Below are positions 44,101 through 55,036 of a stretch of 64,000 nt of DNA, one piece after another (within the stretch, counting starts at the first letter, position 1; each line of letters starts with the position of its first letter). Source of the DNA: Symbiodinium natans (lineage: Eukaryota; Sar; Dinophyceae; Suessiales; Symbiodiniaceae); the NCBI GenBank assembly GCA_905221605.1, contig CAJNDS010000227.1, positions 128,684 to 192,683 of the forward strand, in the 5' to 3' direction. A program made the position numbers and the translations under genes. The notes beneath the pieces were generated by a model, which was given only the letters and a program-made list of their open reading frames with translations, did no database searches and was not told the origin of the DNA.

Positions 44101-44149
44101 ATATCTTTATAAGAGGATGGAATATTCCCCTTAAACGCTTTTTGTCGGT

Positions 44150-44920
44150 AAAATGGAGGGGCGCCCAAAACCATCGAATTCAGTACTAAAAAATCGCATT
44201 TTTAATTACGGGTCTGGCAAATCCTGGGCTTCCGGCTTTTCGGGAGTCTTTTTGAAGCCTTTTGGTGGCTTTTAAAGCCTTTTGGCAGCCCTTGCTTCCT
44301 GGTGCTTTCCTGGCCATTTTGGGGATAAAAAAGCAGGGGCAGATTTCAGTTCTAAAAAATCTCATTTTTAATGGCGGGTCTGGCAAATCCTGGGCTTCCG
44401 GCTTTTTGGGAGGCTTTTTGAAGCCTCTTGGTCTTTTGGTAGCCCTTGCTTCCTGGGGCTTTCCTGGCAATTTTGGGGATAAGAAGGCGCCCAAACCGTC
44501 GATTTCAGTTCTAAAAATCGCATTTTAAATTGCGGGTCTGGCAAATCCTGGGCTTCCGGCTTTTTGGGAGTTGGTAGCCCTTGGGCTTCCTTGGCCCTTT
44601 TGGGATAAAATGGAGGGGTGCCCAAAACCATCGAATTCAGTACTAAAAAAAACGCATTTTTAATTACGGGTCTGGCAAATCCTGAACTTCCGGCTTTTTG
44701 GGAGGCTTTTTGAAGCCTTTTGGTGGCTGTTAAAGCCTTTTGGTAGCCCTTGAGGGCTTTTTGGTGCTTTCCTGGCCCTTTTGGGGATAATTGATGGGCG
44801 CCCAAAACCATCGATTTCAGTACTAAAAAATCGTAAAAATAGCGGGTCTGGCAAATCCTGGGCTTCTGGCTTTTTGCGAGGCCTTTTTGAAGGCAAACTT
44901 TCCATTTCAAGTGGGGTCGG
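44150..44920. repeat. Five-copy tandem satellite, spacing 134-176 bases
   Basis: The landmark gggtctggcaaatcctg starts at 44210, 44376, 44534, 44668 and 44844 (spacings 166, 158, 134 and 176). Each copy then has cttccggctttttgggagg, ttttgaagccttttgg, agccctt, ctttcctggc and ggggat(aa), then gcgcccaaaaccatcg, ttcagtactaaaaaatcgca. Differences are mostly internal deletions. Open minus frames up to 192 codons with repeated Pro-Glu-Ala-Gln-Asp-Leu or Arg-Ile-Cys-Gln words are products of the repeat. Confidence 0.95.
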
Positions 44921-45199
44921 AGTTTGAGGCAAGGGGGGGTCTCCAAAGACTATTTTGCCTTTAAAATTGAAAAATGCGACCCCCCCTTGACCAAAACTAG
45001 GCTGTGAAAAGGTCGCGGGGGCGGCCCTTCATCAGAATTGAGGGCTAAAAACCCTCGTGCAAAGCACTGTTTTGTAAACGTGTTAATCACGGGCACTTAC
45101 TAAGTGACTTGCCGTCATCAACGCTCCGTCAAAGTGCTCATACTTGCCATACCATTCTTCAAGCTGTCGATGGAACTGTGTACGCACCCCTCCGCCTTC

Positions 45200-46400
45200 T
45201 ATCATTGCAACTGCGCTTGTGAAGGGCAGAGGAGTTTGTTGGCCCTGTCACTTCCTAGGGTGATGCAGGGTTTGGGGTTCGTTTTTTGCCGGCTGTCCCG
45301 GAATATGCTCTCGAGCTCACCAAGCTTCCCTTTCGCAGAAAGGACTAAACAGGCAAGAGACGCCCAAATGCGTTTTTCGTAACTGCAGAAATACATTCAG
45401 CCCTGTTTTGTACTCCGAAAGACCAGCATGGGCTCCTGAAGATGCATTTGGCCACGAAGCCTATGTTTGCAAGAGATGGCACTATTCTGGATCTCCTGCA
45501 AACAAAAATTTGCCCACACAGGTGAATGCACACAACCGCATTTCAGGCCCTGGTTCCGCCCAAAGGTGCCACTGAGTTCCCTTGTGCCCAAAAAGTGTTT
45601 TTCGCGCGTGCATATTTACACTCAGATCTCCTGCAGAGAATCCCGCAGTACTGGGCGCGCCGATGGCCCCGGGGCCAACGCCAAGAGATCACTACCGACC
45701 ACGGGTTAAAAGGAAGATCGGCAGCAACTGCTCAGCATCGGCGAAGCGCACTGCTGAGACTCCGACATCCGTCACAAATATCTGCTTATCCAATGCGTTC
45801 TTGTGTGACTCTGCCACCTTGGGACAAGCGCAAGATTAGAGCGAGCAAGCCTACGAGCGTTTCTCATGGCGTTCCCCGCAGCTTCAGAAGGAAGCTGTGT
45901 GCTGGGCCCTAGAAAGTTCCGGCTGCGAGGCAGCTGGATGACACAGCTGCCAAGCCACCTGCAGCTGAAAAGAATCCGCACGATCACGGGCTGCCAATGT
46001 TGATCCAGGCTCGGTGCGACAAGTAAGGCGTTCGTCGCTGCAACTCCTCCGAACATGCTTGGCCTTGGGTCCACTTTGGTCCAGTGTCGCCAGCTCCGTC
46101 ACTGTATATATGTTCTGCACGAATGTGTTTTGTAAGGCGGCAGCGCAGACTCTAGTGAAATCTCCTGCCATCCAATGCTTCCAAAGAACAGCGACAGCTT
46201 GCTACAACGCTGTAACAAGTGCCTTCAAATCCTAGACCGAACTGATCCAAACTACCCAGCCTCCCTGTGCACGTCGTTGGAACCCATCGTGGGGTTGAGT
46301 GATCCAGAAACTCAGTCAGCACTGCAACAGTGGAACTCAAGTGATAACCTGCGAGATGCAAACATATGTTGATCTCTGAGGCCGGTTGCACAGGTGCCGT
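45200..46400 (-). CDS. Coding exons, hypothetical protein
   Basis: In 5'-3' minus order: LSSTVAVLTEFLDHSTPRWV with GRLGSLDQFGLGFEGTCYSV (46350-46160); MAGDFTRVCAAALQNTFVQN, IYTVTELATLDQSGPKAKHV (46171-46030); after an acceptor (caacattggcag at about 45991) PVIVRILFSCRWLGSCVIQL with PRSRNFLGPSTQLPSEAAGN (45990-45780); RELSGTFGRNQGLKCGCVHS (45590-45400); and GKLGELESIFRDSRQKTNPK (about 45335-45205). Plus frames at 45467-45709 and 46175-46372 are also open. No family was recognised. Confidence 0.45.
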
Positions 46401-46427
46401 TGGCCAAAGAGTCTGGCCGACATCACC

Positions 46428-47090
46428 TCAACCCAACTCATCTACAAAAACGACACTCCTCACTGCGTAAAATGAAGCACGCGTGGCCTTGATCTCCACG
46501 CTAGGGGGCCTTGTGCCAACGAGGTCAACGTCGAGCTCCATCTGCGGCAGGCAGCTCCAGGCAAGCACCACGGGCACTTTGTCATGAGGCCGAAACGTTG
46601 AAATCCCACACGGGGTACTCAGACGCCAGCGCAACCTCAAGTCGTCCCGACACGAAGTTACCAACGCGTTGTCTTGCATGCTCTGTTGGGCTTCGCAGGA
46701 TTGGGCTGCTCAGGGCACGACTGGGCTGACATGCTTCTCCCGTCGCATGGAACTTACCTGCGTGATCACCTGGCTTCTCCATACCGTTCCAGACTATTCA
46801 GACTTTTCATGACTTACAGCAAGAGATGTTTTATCAAACATTGGTCTCGCAAGCGTCGCCTCGACCAGTGTAGCTTCTGCAGGCATGTCCTTTACTGGAA
46901 TGCCACCATGGCTTCTACAACACTTCCCAGTGAGATCGATTCCACTGCAGTCCCACAAGCAGTCCTTGCCGTGATGCACACACAGGCGCCATTTGCATTT
47001 CGTGATGGCGCTGGCATGTCGTACACTTCTCAGTCAACACGCAGTTCAAAGTTCAGAAATCGCAGCGCATTAGCAAATTTAGCCTGCTGA
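46428..47090. other. Coding segment, strand undecided
   Basis: On the minus strand 46679-46428 reads DDLRLRWRLSTPCGISTFRP, HDKVPVVLAWSCLPQMELDV and EIKATRASFYAVRSVVFVDE. This is strand-like sequence that vaguely recalls the VLxW-xx-DLDxH beta-sandwich modules of many protist surface proteins. Minus 47090-46895 has AKFANALRFLNFELRVD, then an in-frame TGA, then EVYDMPAPSRNANGACVCIT and VESISLGSVVEAMVAFQ. The plus strand is open for 138 codons over 46674-47090, so the minus stop may simply mean plus is correct there. Confidence 0.35.
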
Positions 47091-47157
47091 AGCACTGTCG
47101 GACTCCTTCAGGACAATCCCGGACAGTGGAATTGCTTGCATGCATCCTATGCATCCA

Positions 47158-47300
47158 AAGCCCCCCCCCCCCCCGGAGAAAAACAAAAAGAAACAGAAGA
47201 CCAGTCTTAGAAAACCTCTTCTTCTTACAGTCGTAGAAAACGAAGAGCGCTGAGAGAGCCCTCCTTCATACTTACAGAGAGAGAGAGAGAGTGAGCACTG
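47158..47300. repeat. C-run and (GA)n tract
   Basis: A run of about 14 C at 47161-47174 and gagagagagagagag at 47277-47292, with A-rich sequence between. No gene is seen. Confidence 0.7.
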
Positions 47301-47303
47301 CTT

Positions 47304-48620
47304 TCATTTCAAAACATGTCTGGAAGACGATGGGTCGACTTTGGGTCTTGTCCTCGGTGCCACTGCCATGAGAACTCGATTGAGCTTCTCAAAACAAGCG
47401 GTGGGATTTGTGCGGGGTGCCCGGAATTTTCCATCGGAATATTTTCGCAACAGGGTCGTGGAAGACCTGACCTGTGTGGACCATGTCTGTCTCGGGGCCC
47501 GGCTGAGCAGCGTCCTGGAATGAGCAATGACGAGTAAGCTCGAGTAAGATTGGGCAAGCACCAAAACCGTGGGGTCTAGGTTCAAAATGGTGGGGATGCC
47601 ACAGAGCTGGCTGAGATCTCTGAGAATCAAACTCGACCGCCCATTTCTGGTGGCTCATCAGACTGACGTGGTGACGCGGTGCCAAGAACAGTCCAACGGG
47701 CAGCCACGCCGAGCAGCGCTCTCACTCTTTTCGACTTTCGAACAGGCCTGGCCAAATATCCCCTCCGATATCCGTCCTGGAAGTGTTCACTTGAATGGAA
47801 AAAGCTAACAAGACAAGAGAATTCGTAACTTGGCTCTTGGTTTGAAGTGTCCTGCAGCGTTCCCGACTGCATTCCGCGACATATCCGCAAAGTCGCTTAC
47901 TGCATTGAGGGCCTGCATTGGTACCACTCGGCACGACCCAAACTAGCTCAAACAAGCTCACGATCCACTCAAAATGGTCCTGCAAGCGCTAGACTAAAAG
48001 TGTTCAGCCAATAGACTGCTAGATCAAAGCTAGATCAGAGCAAACCTCAAGATCACGAAGATCACAGGCTTTCCCTACAGAACACTGGTCGAGATTCCAA
48101 CTTCTTCATTAATTTTCGTTGGCATGTTGCTGGCCTCCATTTGCCGCCATGGACTGACACTCGCCATAGACATGGCCTGAATCACACGTTAACCGTTTGA
48201 GATTCTATGAGATACAGTACCATCATCAGCTTGCTGGAAGCCAGCCTGCATCTTGTGGCCAGGGGCGGGCCAAACGCTTACAGCTGGTGCTTTCAAGGTC
48301 GATGATCAAGTCTGTTTTTTGCAATGTGTCAACTGTGCCAGGAGAAAGGTGACGCTGGGCTGCGAAGGCAAGACTATAAGACACTATTCTTAATCAGTAT
48401 CTGGCTGGTACAACTATTAATGTACTATTAATACTTTGTTGAGCCGCGGACGCTCTGACGAAGATGTGGTGTTCACATTCCCTGCGCGTGCGCGCACGCA
48501 CATGATACCCTGTGCGGCTGTGACTTTTTGCTGAAGTATGTTGGACACTTTGCCAAACTTCTCGGACACTGGGTTGGCAGATTTCAGCCTGGGCCACACA
48601 TTGGCGACCAATTTGAGTCA
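47304..48620 (-). CDS. Coding exons, hypothetical protein
   Basis: Minus pieces: MVANVWPRLKSANPVSEKFG with KVSNILQQKVTAAQGIMCVR (48611-48417; the ATG could be a true start); DHFEWIVSLFELVWVVPSGT with NAGPQCS (47980-47900); SEHFQDGYRRGYLARPVRKS (about 47800-47700); ILRDLSQLCGIPTILNLDPT (47630-47560); and ENIPMENSGHPAQIPPLVLR with SSIEFSWQWHRGQDPKSTHR (47450-47309, ending LPDMF and a stop). All three minus frames are open in places, so the choice of frame is uncertain. From 48000 to 48390 I see nothing. Confidence 0.4.
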
Positions 48621-48806
48621 GCCCGAAGCCGACAACTGAGCAATTACGGGCTCAGTTCTTTTCAAGGATGCACGAACTAGCTACGATGAGGTCATCCCGG
48701 TAGTGGGAGAGCCCAGCCTGCCTTGACGTCGCGTCTCGATCTGCGCGTAAAGATGCCTTGAAGCAATCCGCCATGAGCTCGTCAGCTCGTCAGCTCGTCG
48801 GCTCTC

Positions 48807-49885
48807 TCACACCACTAGCCGAACCATCTCGCCTCCCTCGCCTCCCTCCCACGTGCCCCACATATCACGCCTCAACAAGGGCGGCACACGCCGAAGCCAC
48901 AACACCACTGCAAGGCTAGAAACCGACGTCGCCGTCGCAGCCAGGGACAGAAGTGCCAAATGATGCCACTTGGATGCCTGTAGGTGAAGCTCCCCGTCCT
49001 CATGTTCCTCAAACATGCCAAAAGGCTTGAACAGGGAACCCAGGCCTTGTTCCAATCCCTTCGTGTCAGCCTTGGTACTGGTGGTGGTGGTGGTGCCAGT
49101 TGTACCAGTGGTGCCGACGGTCGAGTGACCGTGTGAAGCAGCTTGCATAAGTGGATCTACCGACAGGCCTCCAGGGATTCCAAGCCTGATAGGCGTGAAA
49201 CTTGGAGGCAAAACCGCCTGACTGGATGCGGGTGCGGGGCTCGCTGTCGGCTTCACTGTACTTTCGCGGGCCGCCACAGGTGCGACCGTCGTCGCTAGCA
49301 GGGAGGCTGTGGTGGTCAGTGGTCGAGTCGAAGAGACTCGCAGAGGTGACACGAGCGATGCAAATGGATTGAGGGGTGCGGGTGGGGGATCCTGGTTCAA
49401 GGGATTCAGAGGATTGGCTGTGGTCTTTGCCAGAAAAGCCTTCGTTGTCGTTGGATTCGTTGGTCGCGTCGAAGTTGTCTGCGGAGCCACCGATGCAAAG
49501 GGATTAAGAGGTGCCGCTGGAGCGTCCCGCTTCAGCGGATGGAGTGGAAGGCTCTTGGAAGGTCCTACTAGTCCTGCTGGTCCTGCTGGTCCTGCTGGTC
49601 CAACTGGCCCCTGCTCATGCTTTACTGGCTTGTGGTCTGCAGTGCCCAGCATTATGTTGGAAGCACTTGCAGGGCCTGGAACCCACAAATGCTCAGCCGG
49701 GGGTCGGGCGGGCACTTCTGTCACAAGTGGCGCCGGCTTGGTTCTGAAGGCCTCAGGTGCCTCAGGTGCCTCAGGTGCCTCAGGTGCCTGAAAAGGAATG
49801 CTCGTGGACGGCAGAAGTGCTGCGGCTTCGGTGCCGTGTAAAGAAAGGCTGACTGCACCAAGACCGGCCAAGTACTCGTCCTCAG
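48807..49885 (-). CDS. C-terminal exon of a Pro/Thr-rich single-pass membrane protein
   Basis: The longest clean exon in the window. After a ctttttgcag acceptor (ending 49886) it encodes EDEYLAGLGAVSLSLHG, an APEAPEAPEAPE run, GPAGPAGPAG collagen-like repeats, and a duplicated block of about 40 residues (APLNPFASVAPQTTSTRP, then APLNPFASLVSPLRVSSTRP). A Thr-rich stretch, an acidic EEHEDGELHL motif and one hydrophobic helix (LALLSLAATATSVSSLAVVL) flanked by WLRR follow, then a short basic/Gly tail and a stop at 48807. The architecture fits a disordered stalk next to a membrane anchor with a short tail. If translation started at the ATG inside the acceptor it would be 364 residues, but the splice signal and the upstream exons argue that it is an internal reading. 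The family is unknown. Confidence 0.65.
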
Positions 49886-49949
49886 CTGCAAAAAGGCTCA
49901 CTTCGTCACAAGATGTCGACGGTCACACGCATCTTTGCAGCGCTGTTCT

Positions 49950-50010
49950 GGGTGCAAGCTTCCATGGTGACTTGCCCGTTTCGGTCCACATCAACGGCGC
50001 TGAAGGACTC
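49950..50010 (-). CDS. Exon with EF-hand-like calcium loop
   Basis: After an acceptor (gcctgcaaaag ending 50011) the minus strand reads ESFSAVDVDRNGQVTMEA. The stretch DVDRNGQVTMEA matches an EF-hand loop at positions 1, 3, 5, 6 and 8; the usual Glu at position 12 would be shifted or supplied by the next exon. It lies directly upstream of the 1.08-kb membrane exon and probably belongs to the same gene. Confidence 0.45.
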
Positions 50011-50605
50011 CTTTTGCAGGCTGTGACAATTGATGTTTTTTGCCCTTGGCACGATTCCACATCCCAGACATCTCAGAGCCTCTAAATCCGGGAGGTCCAC
50101 ATTGGGCTTCGCCTACGAGAATCCGTTGCAAAGACTTGTGCGGCCACTGAACCCTTCTAAACGATGATGATTCACAGAGATTCACAGAGGTTCTCAAGTT
50201 CTCACGCCTTGGCTCCAACATCGCTCGCTACCTGCAACATTATCCCTCACTGCAAACATCTGAGAACAGTTTCACTGGCTAGCGTGCATCACAAACCAGC
50301 TTCTGCTTAACAACGCCGCCGTGAAAACACAACGGCCAGTAGCCTGTAGATTGACTGCGCATTCGCTGTGAGCGAAGACCTCCAGATCCCGGGCCTGTCC
50401 AAGCCAGCCTTAGAGATACAACCGCGGTGCCCCCTGTGACACAAAACAGCCACACGACAGGAATGCAGAAAGGTGACCGCTCTGATCGGCATCGCCCTTT
50501 CCCAGCCATAAGTCCACCTTACCAAGCCGCGTTGCCGGAATTCGCGACACCTGACGTTGTTGACCGGATTAGACCACACGAGGGGAGCAGTTAGACTTCA
50601 GCTAG

Positions 50606-50970
50606 ATGCCAGCACCGAGCTGTTCAATGTCTGAAAGTAACACGCCTGGCACATCTTCGCCAGCTTTCCATCCTGCGATGACTCTCGAAGTCTTTCCAAT
50701 CTTGAGGGCTTGCATGTCTCCTGAAAAAGCCGCTGCACACCGCGCTGTGCATCGAAGACCAGGGCCACTTGCACCCATCGTCCCGTGGGAAGGGCGGCTT
50801 CCGCCTGCAAAAACCAGAGGCTGCAAAACAACAGGCTGTGACGACAGGTGACAAAGGTCTGGCGTGGAATCTGCGAATCCGCCTGGCAACTTTGCCCAAG
50901 GAACACCGACTGCAAGCTGCCACTCTGAACTGCCAAGCGAAGGCCACGCGAGGAATCTGAATCCCCCACC
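50606..50970 (-). CDS. Laminin-G-like exons, possible frame disruption
   Basis: DSSRGLRLAVQSGSLQSVFL (about 50960-50895) is followed, after a tttttgcag acceptor (ending 50805), by AEAALPTGRWVQVALVFDAQ with RGVQRLF. The G-W-x-V-A-L-V-F-D pattern is the central strand pair of laminin-G/concanavalin-like domains. The expected continuation SGDMQALKIGKTSRVIAGWK, similar to the LKIG strand, lies in a different frame of the same bases and runs to a TAG at 50608-50606. Either a tiny intron is hidden or an indel has occurred. Confidence 0.4.
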
Positions 50971-51899
50971 TGATCTGACGGACATGCCCAGTCTATTGCA
51001 CCATGCCGGGAGGCACGGTAGGAATCGGTAGGACACTGGCAGCTGCCAAGATGATGCCGTCCATGGCCTAAGCCACGTTTACAGCTTGCTGATCATCTGC
51101 CCTGCCTGCTCGCGGCCTCGGATTGGAGAAGCTTCAGCTTGGCTGTGAAAGAGCCTCGTGGGGATTGCCATGCTCCAATCATCTCTCGGCATTCGGCATC
51201 GCTCTGTCAACCAATACGAGCGGAATCACGGCGCAGCCTCCATCTATGCCCAGCTTGGCAGCACGACCCAGCTTCACTTCGCCAGAAGGCCGCCCACCTG
51301 AACTCACAGACGCTGAGGCAATTAACCTGTAGAAACATACGGAAATATCAAGTATCTAACGGATGGCTTCACTCACAACACCTTGATTGAGCTGCCGGCT
51401 TAAGGTTGCAGAGCTTGTCAGTGGCATTTGGGCAAAGGTCGCGCCGATGTTCTCGGGCTCCAGGGCTTCGGGGAAGACAAAGAGAGACCTCACCCTCGCA
51501 AGCCTCAGAAGCTGCAAGATGCAGGAATTAAAGAAGTCGGAAAGTGTACCTCAGTGCAGATGTGCTGGCGAGAGGCCGGCTGTTGGCAGACGGCAGTTCA
51601 CCTGCCACTACCTGACCACAACGCACGTAGGGAGGTGACCCGTGTCGCTCGTGCCACTGTGTTGCTAGAGCCGCCTGCTGGCCGAAACCTCGAAAGGGAT
51701 CTACTCCCGAACAGGCCTGCCAGGTAACTTTCGCAAGTCTGAAGTCCTGTGCTGCCTAGCACACAGACTTGCGTAACCGTGATCGGGTCCATGATTTTAG
51801 TAGGTGCTGGCGCAACTTCCTGATCTTGCTCGAGTGTTTCCAGCAACTGAACTTTCAACCCCGATTACACACTTCCTGTATACTGCGAATGAAATGCTT

Positions 51900-52063
51900 T
51901 ACCCCCAATGACGCGCCTTCATCTCCTCACCATTCATCCACAGACGCTGCTCCTGAGGGATACGTGACGACCCTAAGCACATCCAACTGGCACTTGGTGC
52001 ATGTGGCGCCTTGAGCGATGCATCATAAATCCAGGCCACTTCCAACCAAGTATCCGCGGGCAC
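51900..52063 (-). CDS. Laminin-G-like exon pair with GC-donor intron
   Basis: Exon 52063-52010 encodes VPADTWLEVAWIYDASLK and ends at a gcgcca donor. After a 57-base intron, exon 51952-51902 continues in phase with EQRLWMNGEEMKARHWG. The combination W-x-E-V-A-W-I-Y-D and then LWMNGE is the typical laminin-G/pentraxin signature (strand, short loop, x-x-NGE). A possible continuation is VQLLETLEQDQEVAPAPTKI (51855-51795). This is the second such domain in the locus. Confidence 0.55.
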
Positions 52064-52129
52064 CTTTCAAAGATGAAAGTACCGTACATCCAGCTCCTAT
52101 GCCCACTTCACTCATATCCATCCAGACCC

Positions 52130-53480
52130 TCAGAACTCAAGCCGAGCTACAACGATCCCCCTGCCTTGTATGGTGTTTTGCAGACGGAGACGAGACCTCC
52201 GAAAGTGAACACCAGCTGGCCGCCTTGTGTTGCTGACATGCGGCAGATGCTGCTTAAAATGGAGCAAAGCAGAGTCCAGCAGTCCAATTGCTAAGCCACG
52301 AACCTTCCAACCCAGCAAAGAGACCTGGCCTCGCTTGGGATGGATGACAGAGATTGCCTGTCCTACATTGCCGAAAGCCCACCGAAAGACAGAGAACCAC
52401 AGGTGCAGTAGCACGCTCTGTGGCTGTGATCCGTCATTTTGCAGCGCTTTGCGAAGCTCTGACATCGCGAAAATCCTTGTAACGACAAGTAGAATTCGAA
52501 GCAGGTGCTTGCCTCACTGCCGATCTGGTAGTATGGCTAAAAGAAGGAGCAGGCCGAAGGAGAACATGCATAAAAGGCAAAGGCAAGAAAGGAAAGCGCT
52601 TCCACACATCAGGTTTCTATCTTGTGCACGAAAGTATTTGTCTTGTTGGTGTCGCGTGAGGCCACTTACGCGCACGAAGAGAAAGTGACAGGAGCAAGGC
52701 GCGGCTGTGCACAGAAAACGGTCCGAGGAGGCATTTCATGCGACAGTTCCTTCATCGGAACGAAAATATCAAATTTCGCTGGGGCCCTGACTCGCGGGAG
52801 CCCGTTGTAGTTCGGAAAACAGCCTGTCTCATACTGCGACTGCAAGGCTCAACCTGAACAACTTTGAAATGGTCCGAGGCCTGGGTCAATGACGGCTCTC
52901 CTGTAAGCATCACAAGCAGGGGTTCCGAAGTTCCGAATCTTGCAGCTAAAAAGGAGTCACTCCACTGCTCTTACGGCTTGCGGGGTCCCCAGATTCGTGA
53001 CAGGAGAGTGAAGCTGCCCATGACGATCCCAAGGGACTCTGCGCTGCCAAGAGCTGACCTGGACGCTGGGGCAACATGCTTTCAAAACATGACAAAAAAA
53101 CATGCCTTTTTTAGTGCATGCCTTGAAAAGTCTTCTGCTGGGAAATCCATGGAATCCGGGTCTCAGAGCGCTGCCGGGTCTCAAGCTGCTCAGGATGTGT
53201 GAAGGTGTAAGGCCTGCTGTGCAAGGCTGAGGTGAGATCTGTTCTTTGTGGCACATGGTGACATAGGCACTGCATGGCACTGCCTCATCGTCTGCCACCT
53301 CTGGCAAGCTTGATCACCACCTGGCAGCACACCTGGCGTTGCTAAGCATGAGCCAGGCATGTTGCTGCGTATCTGAGAGTTCAGAACTCTGCCTTGCACA
53401 ACGTAGTTGTGCATGAGTTGTCCCCACTGCCGGCGTGAGAGTCCCTCAGGAGATCGATTCTGTCTCCCGCAAGTCAATCC
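52130..53480 (-). other. Unresolved segment of the laminin-G/EF-hand locus
   Basis: Minus frames such as SELRKALQNDGSQPQSVLLH (52465-52130) and SVQVSSWQRRVPWDRHG (about 53070-53020) could be exons of the same gene, but plus frames are equally open (52227-52688, 52864-53202). Between 52690 and 52860 I see nothing. Confidence 0.25.
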
Positions 53481-53759
53481 CAGCCGCTCGAGGCACCAGC
53501 TTGACCTTTCCCTCTGCAGGCCTGGCGTTCAACACAACAAAACCCGACAACGCCATCCGCTTTAGGCTGCACTCCTTGTGCTGCGTGACAAAGGTCATAG
53601 TCCTACATCACATGTGACATCGGACAGTGATTGAACCTTCCAGCAGTCGGACGCATCCAAACAGTGCTCAGCTGCCTGCGGGCGACATGTCGCTGCTGAG
53701 CATGCAACCATGACATTCCTGATGACATCTGATTACATGACACGGAGGTCCTCCAGGAA

Positions 53760-54110
53760 CATGTCATGAACGAGCTCCTGCAATGTGGAAGAGTTGCCAG
53801 ACGCGCACAATGCTTGTTGCTTCCCCCTAACCTGTCCTGGGCTGTGCCGAGGTGGAAGAGATGTCGGAATCTTGATGCCATGCGTAGAAATCATGAACTG
53901 GCCCAAGGAATGCATCATGGGACGCACATCAGGACCCGGCTCCGAAGGCGAGATGACCTGGAAAGATTCTCTGTCTGACTAGCACTGGCTCCTCGGACAG
54001 TACTGAGGTCAGAACATCGTCCCTGTTCTTGTCGATCAAATGGAAGGCTTCCTTCGAGAATTGGAGGCCAAGCGTGGAGCATTGTGAAGCATAAAGGAAT
54101 GCTGTGAAGT
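53760..54110 (-). CDS. EF-hand exon
   Basis: After a ttccatggcag acceptor (about 54118) the minus strand reads DFTAFLYASQCSTLGLQFSK and EAFHLIDKNRDDVLT. This is the exiting helix of one EF-hand (DFTAFL) and the entering helix plus loop (DKNRDDVLT) of the next, as in calmodulin-like and CDPK-type proteins. A later exon (after ttccacattgcag) reads ELVHDMFLEDLRVM. No kinase exon was recognised upstream. Confidence 0.45.
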
Positions 54111-54865
54111 CCTGCCATGGAACTCCACCCATGCCGTGGGATGGCCATGCTTGCCAGATTCCTGAATACATGAATTGATGCTCAGACTAGCTCATGAAAA
54201 TTCACGAATGCGCCCTCGAGCCTTTCCACTGGTGGAATGGAACCTTGACAGGAGAGCAAAGCGCACAAGCTGACAAGCTCACCTCATGCTCACCTTTCAC
54301 CAGGCCTTATGTGATCCATCAGGACTTAGGACTTGGTAGGAGCTATGTCATCTCTCTCGCTCCAAGCAGCTGCCATTGCTTGCACCCTCTCAGACTCGGC
54401 GGTGGAAAGACCTTCGAAACGTTTGACATGCATCAGTCATGCACCCCGGCCTGTTACACCAAAACCACAGGAAAGCAGCTCGTTATCTGAAGCTGCTGCT
54501 TCCGGTCGCACGGTGCAGGCCTTTCCATGCTTCCTCCTGCCAAACTCAGTCCCTGCAAGAGGCTCTAGCGGCTCTAGAGGCCCGGAGAATCACGATGCAC
54601 CATAGCGCAAAAAATCTCCTCACTGTCGTAGTTCGACACCATCCAGGAAGAGAAGCTCTGCGCAGCTCTTCGGGTTCGGTGTTCATCGAAAGCTGCAGGG
54701 AAGTTTCAGAGCAGAGCAGACTCCATAAATCCTCCCTCTTTTCTGGCCTTTCCCTCTCACTTTCAACCGACTACGGCCCACGGCCCTTGCCTGCACATCC
54801 AGCGGGTACTATTGGACAATCCTCGATGCGCTCCCACGAGGACCTTCGCCCAACAGACATACAGC

Positions 54866-54932
54866 GAGAGAGAGAGAGAGAGGAAAGAATGAATGAATGA
54901 ATGAAAGAATGAAAGAAAGAGAGTGAGGAAAC
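54866..54932. repeat. (GA)n / (GAAT)n microsatellite
   Basis: gagagagagagagag, then aatgaatgaatgaatg, then gaaagaatgaaagaaagag. Open minus frames (Ser/Phe/His/Leu-rich) across it are artefacts. Confidence 0.9.
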
Positions 54933-55036
54933 AAAGATGATGCCACATGCAGCTGGGCCGCGTAATGACAACGTTGGCCTAAGGCGACAAGGCAATTTGC
55001 ATCTACAATCTGCAACAATACAGACTGCCTAGAGAT

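Noticed and set aside
44186-44946. A 192-codon minus frame with repeated Lys-Pro-Glu-Ala-Gln-Asp-Leu-like words
   Set aside because: All three minus frames stay open because the satellite lacks stops on that strand. The repeat structure explains it better than a gene.
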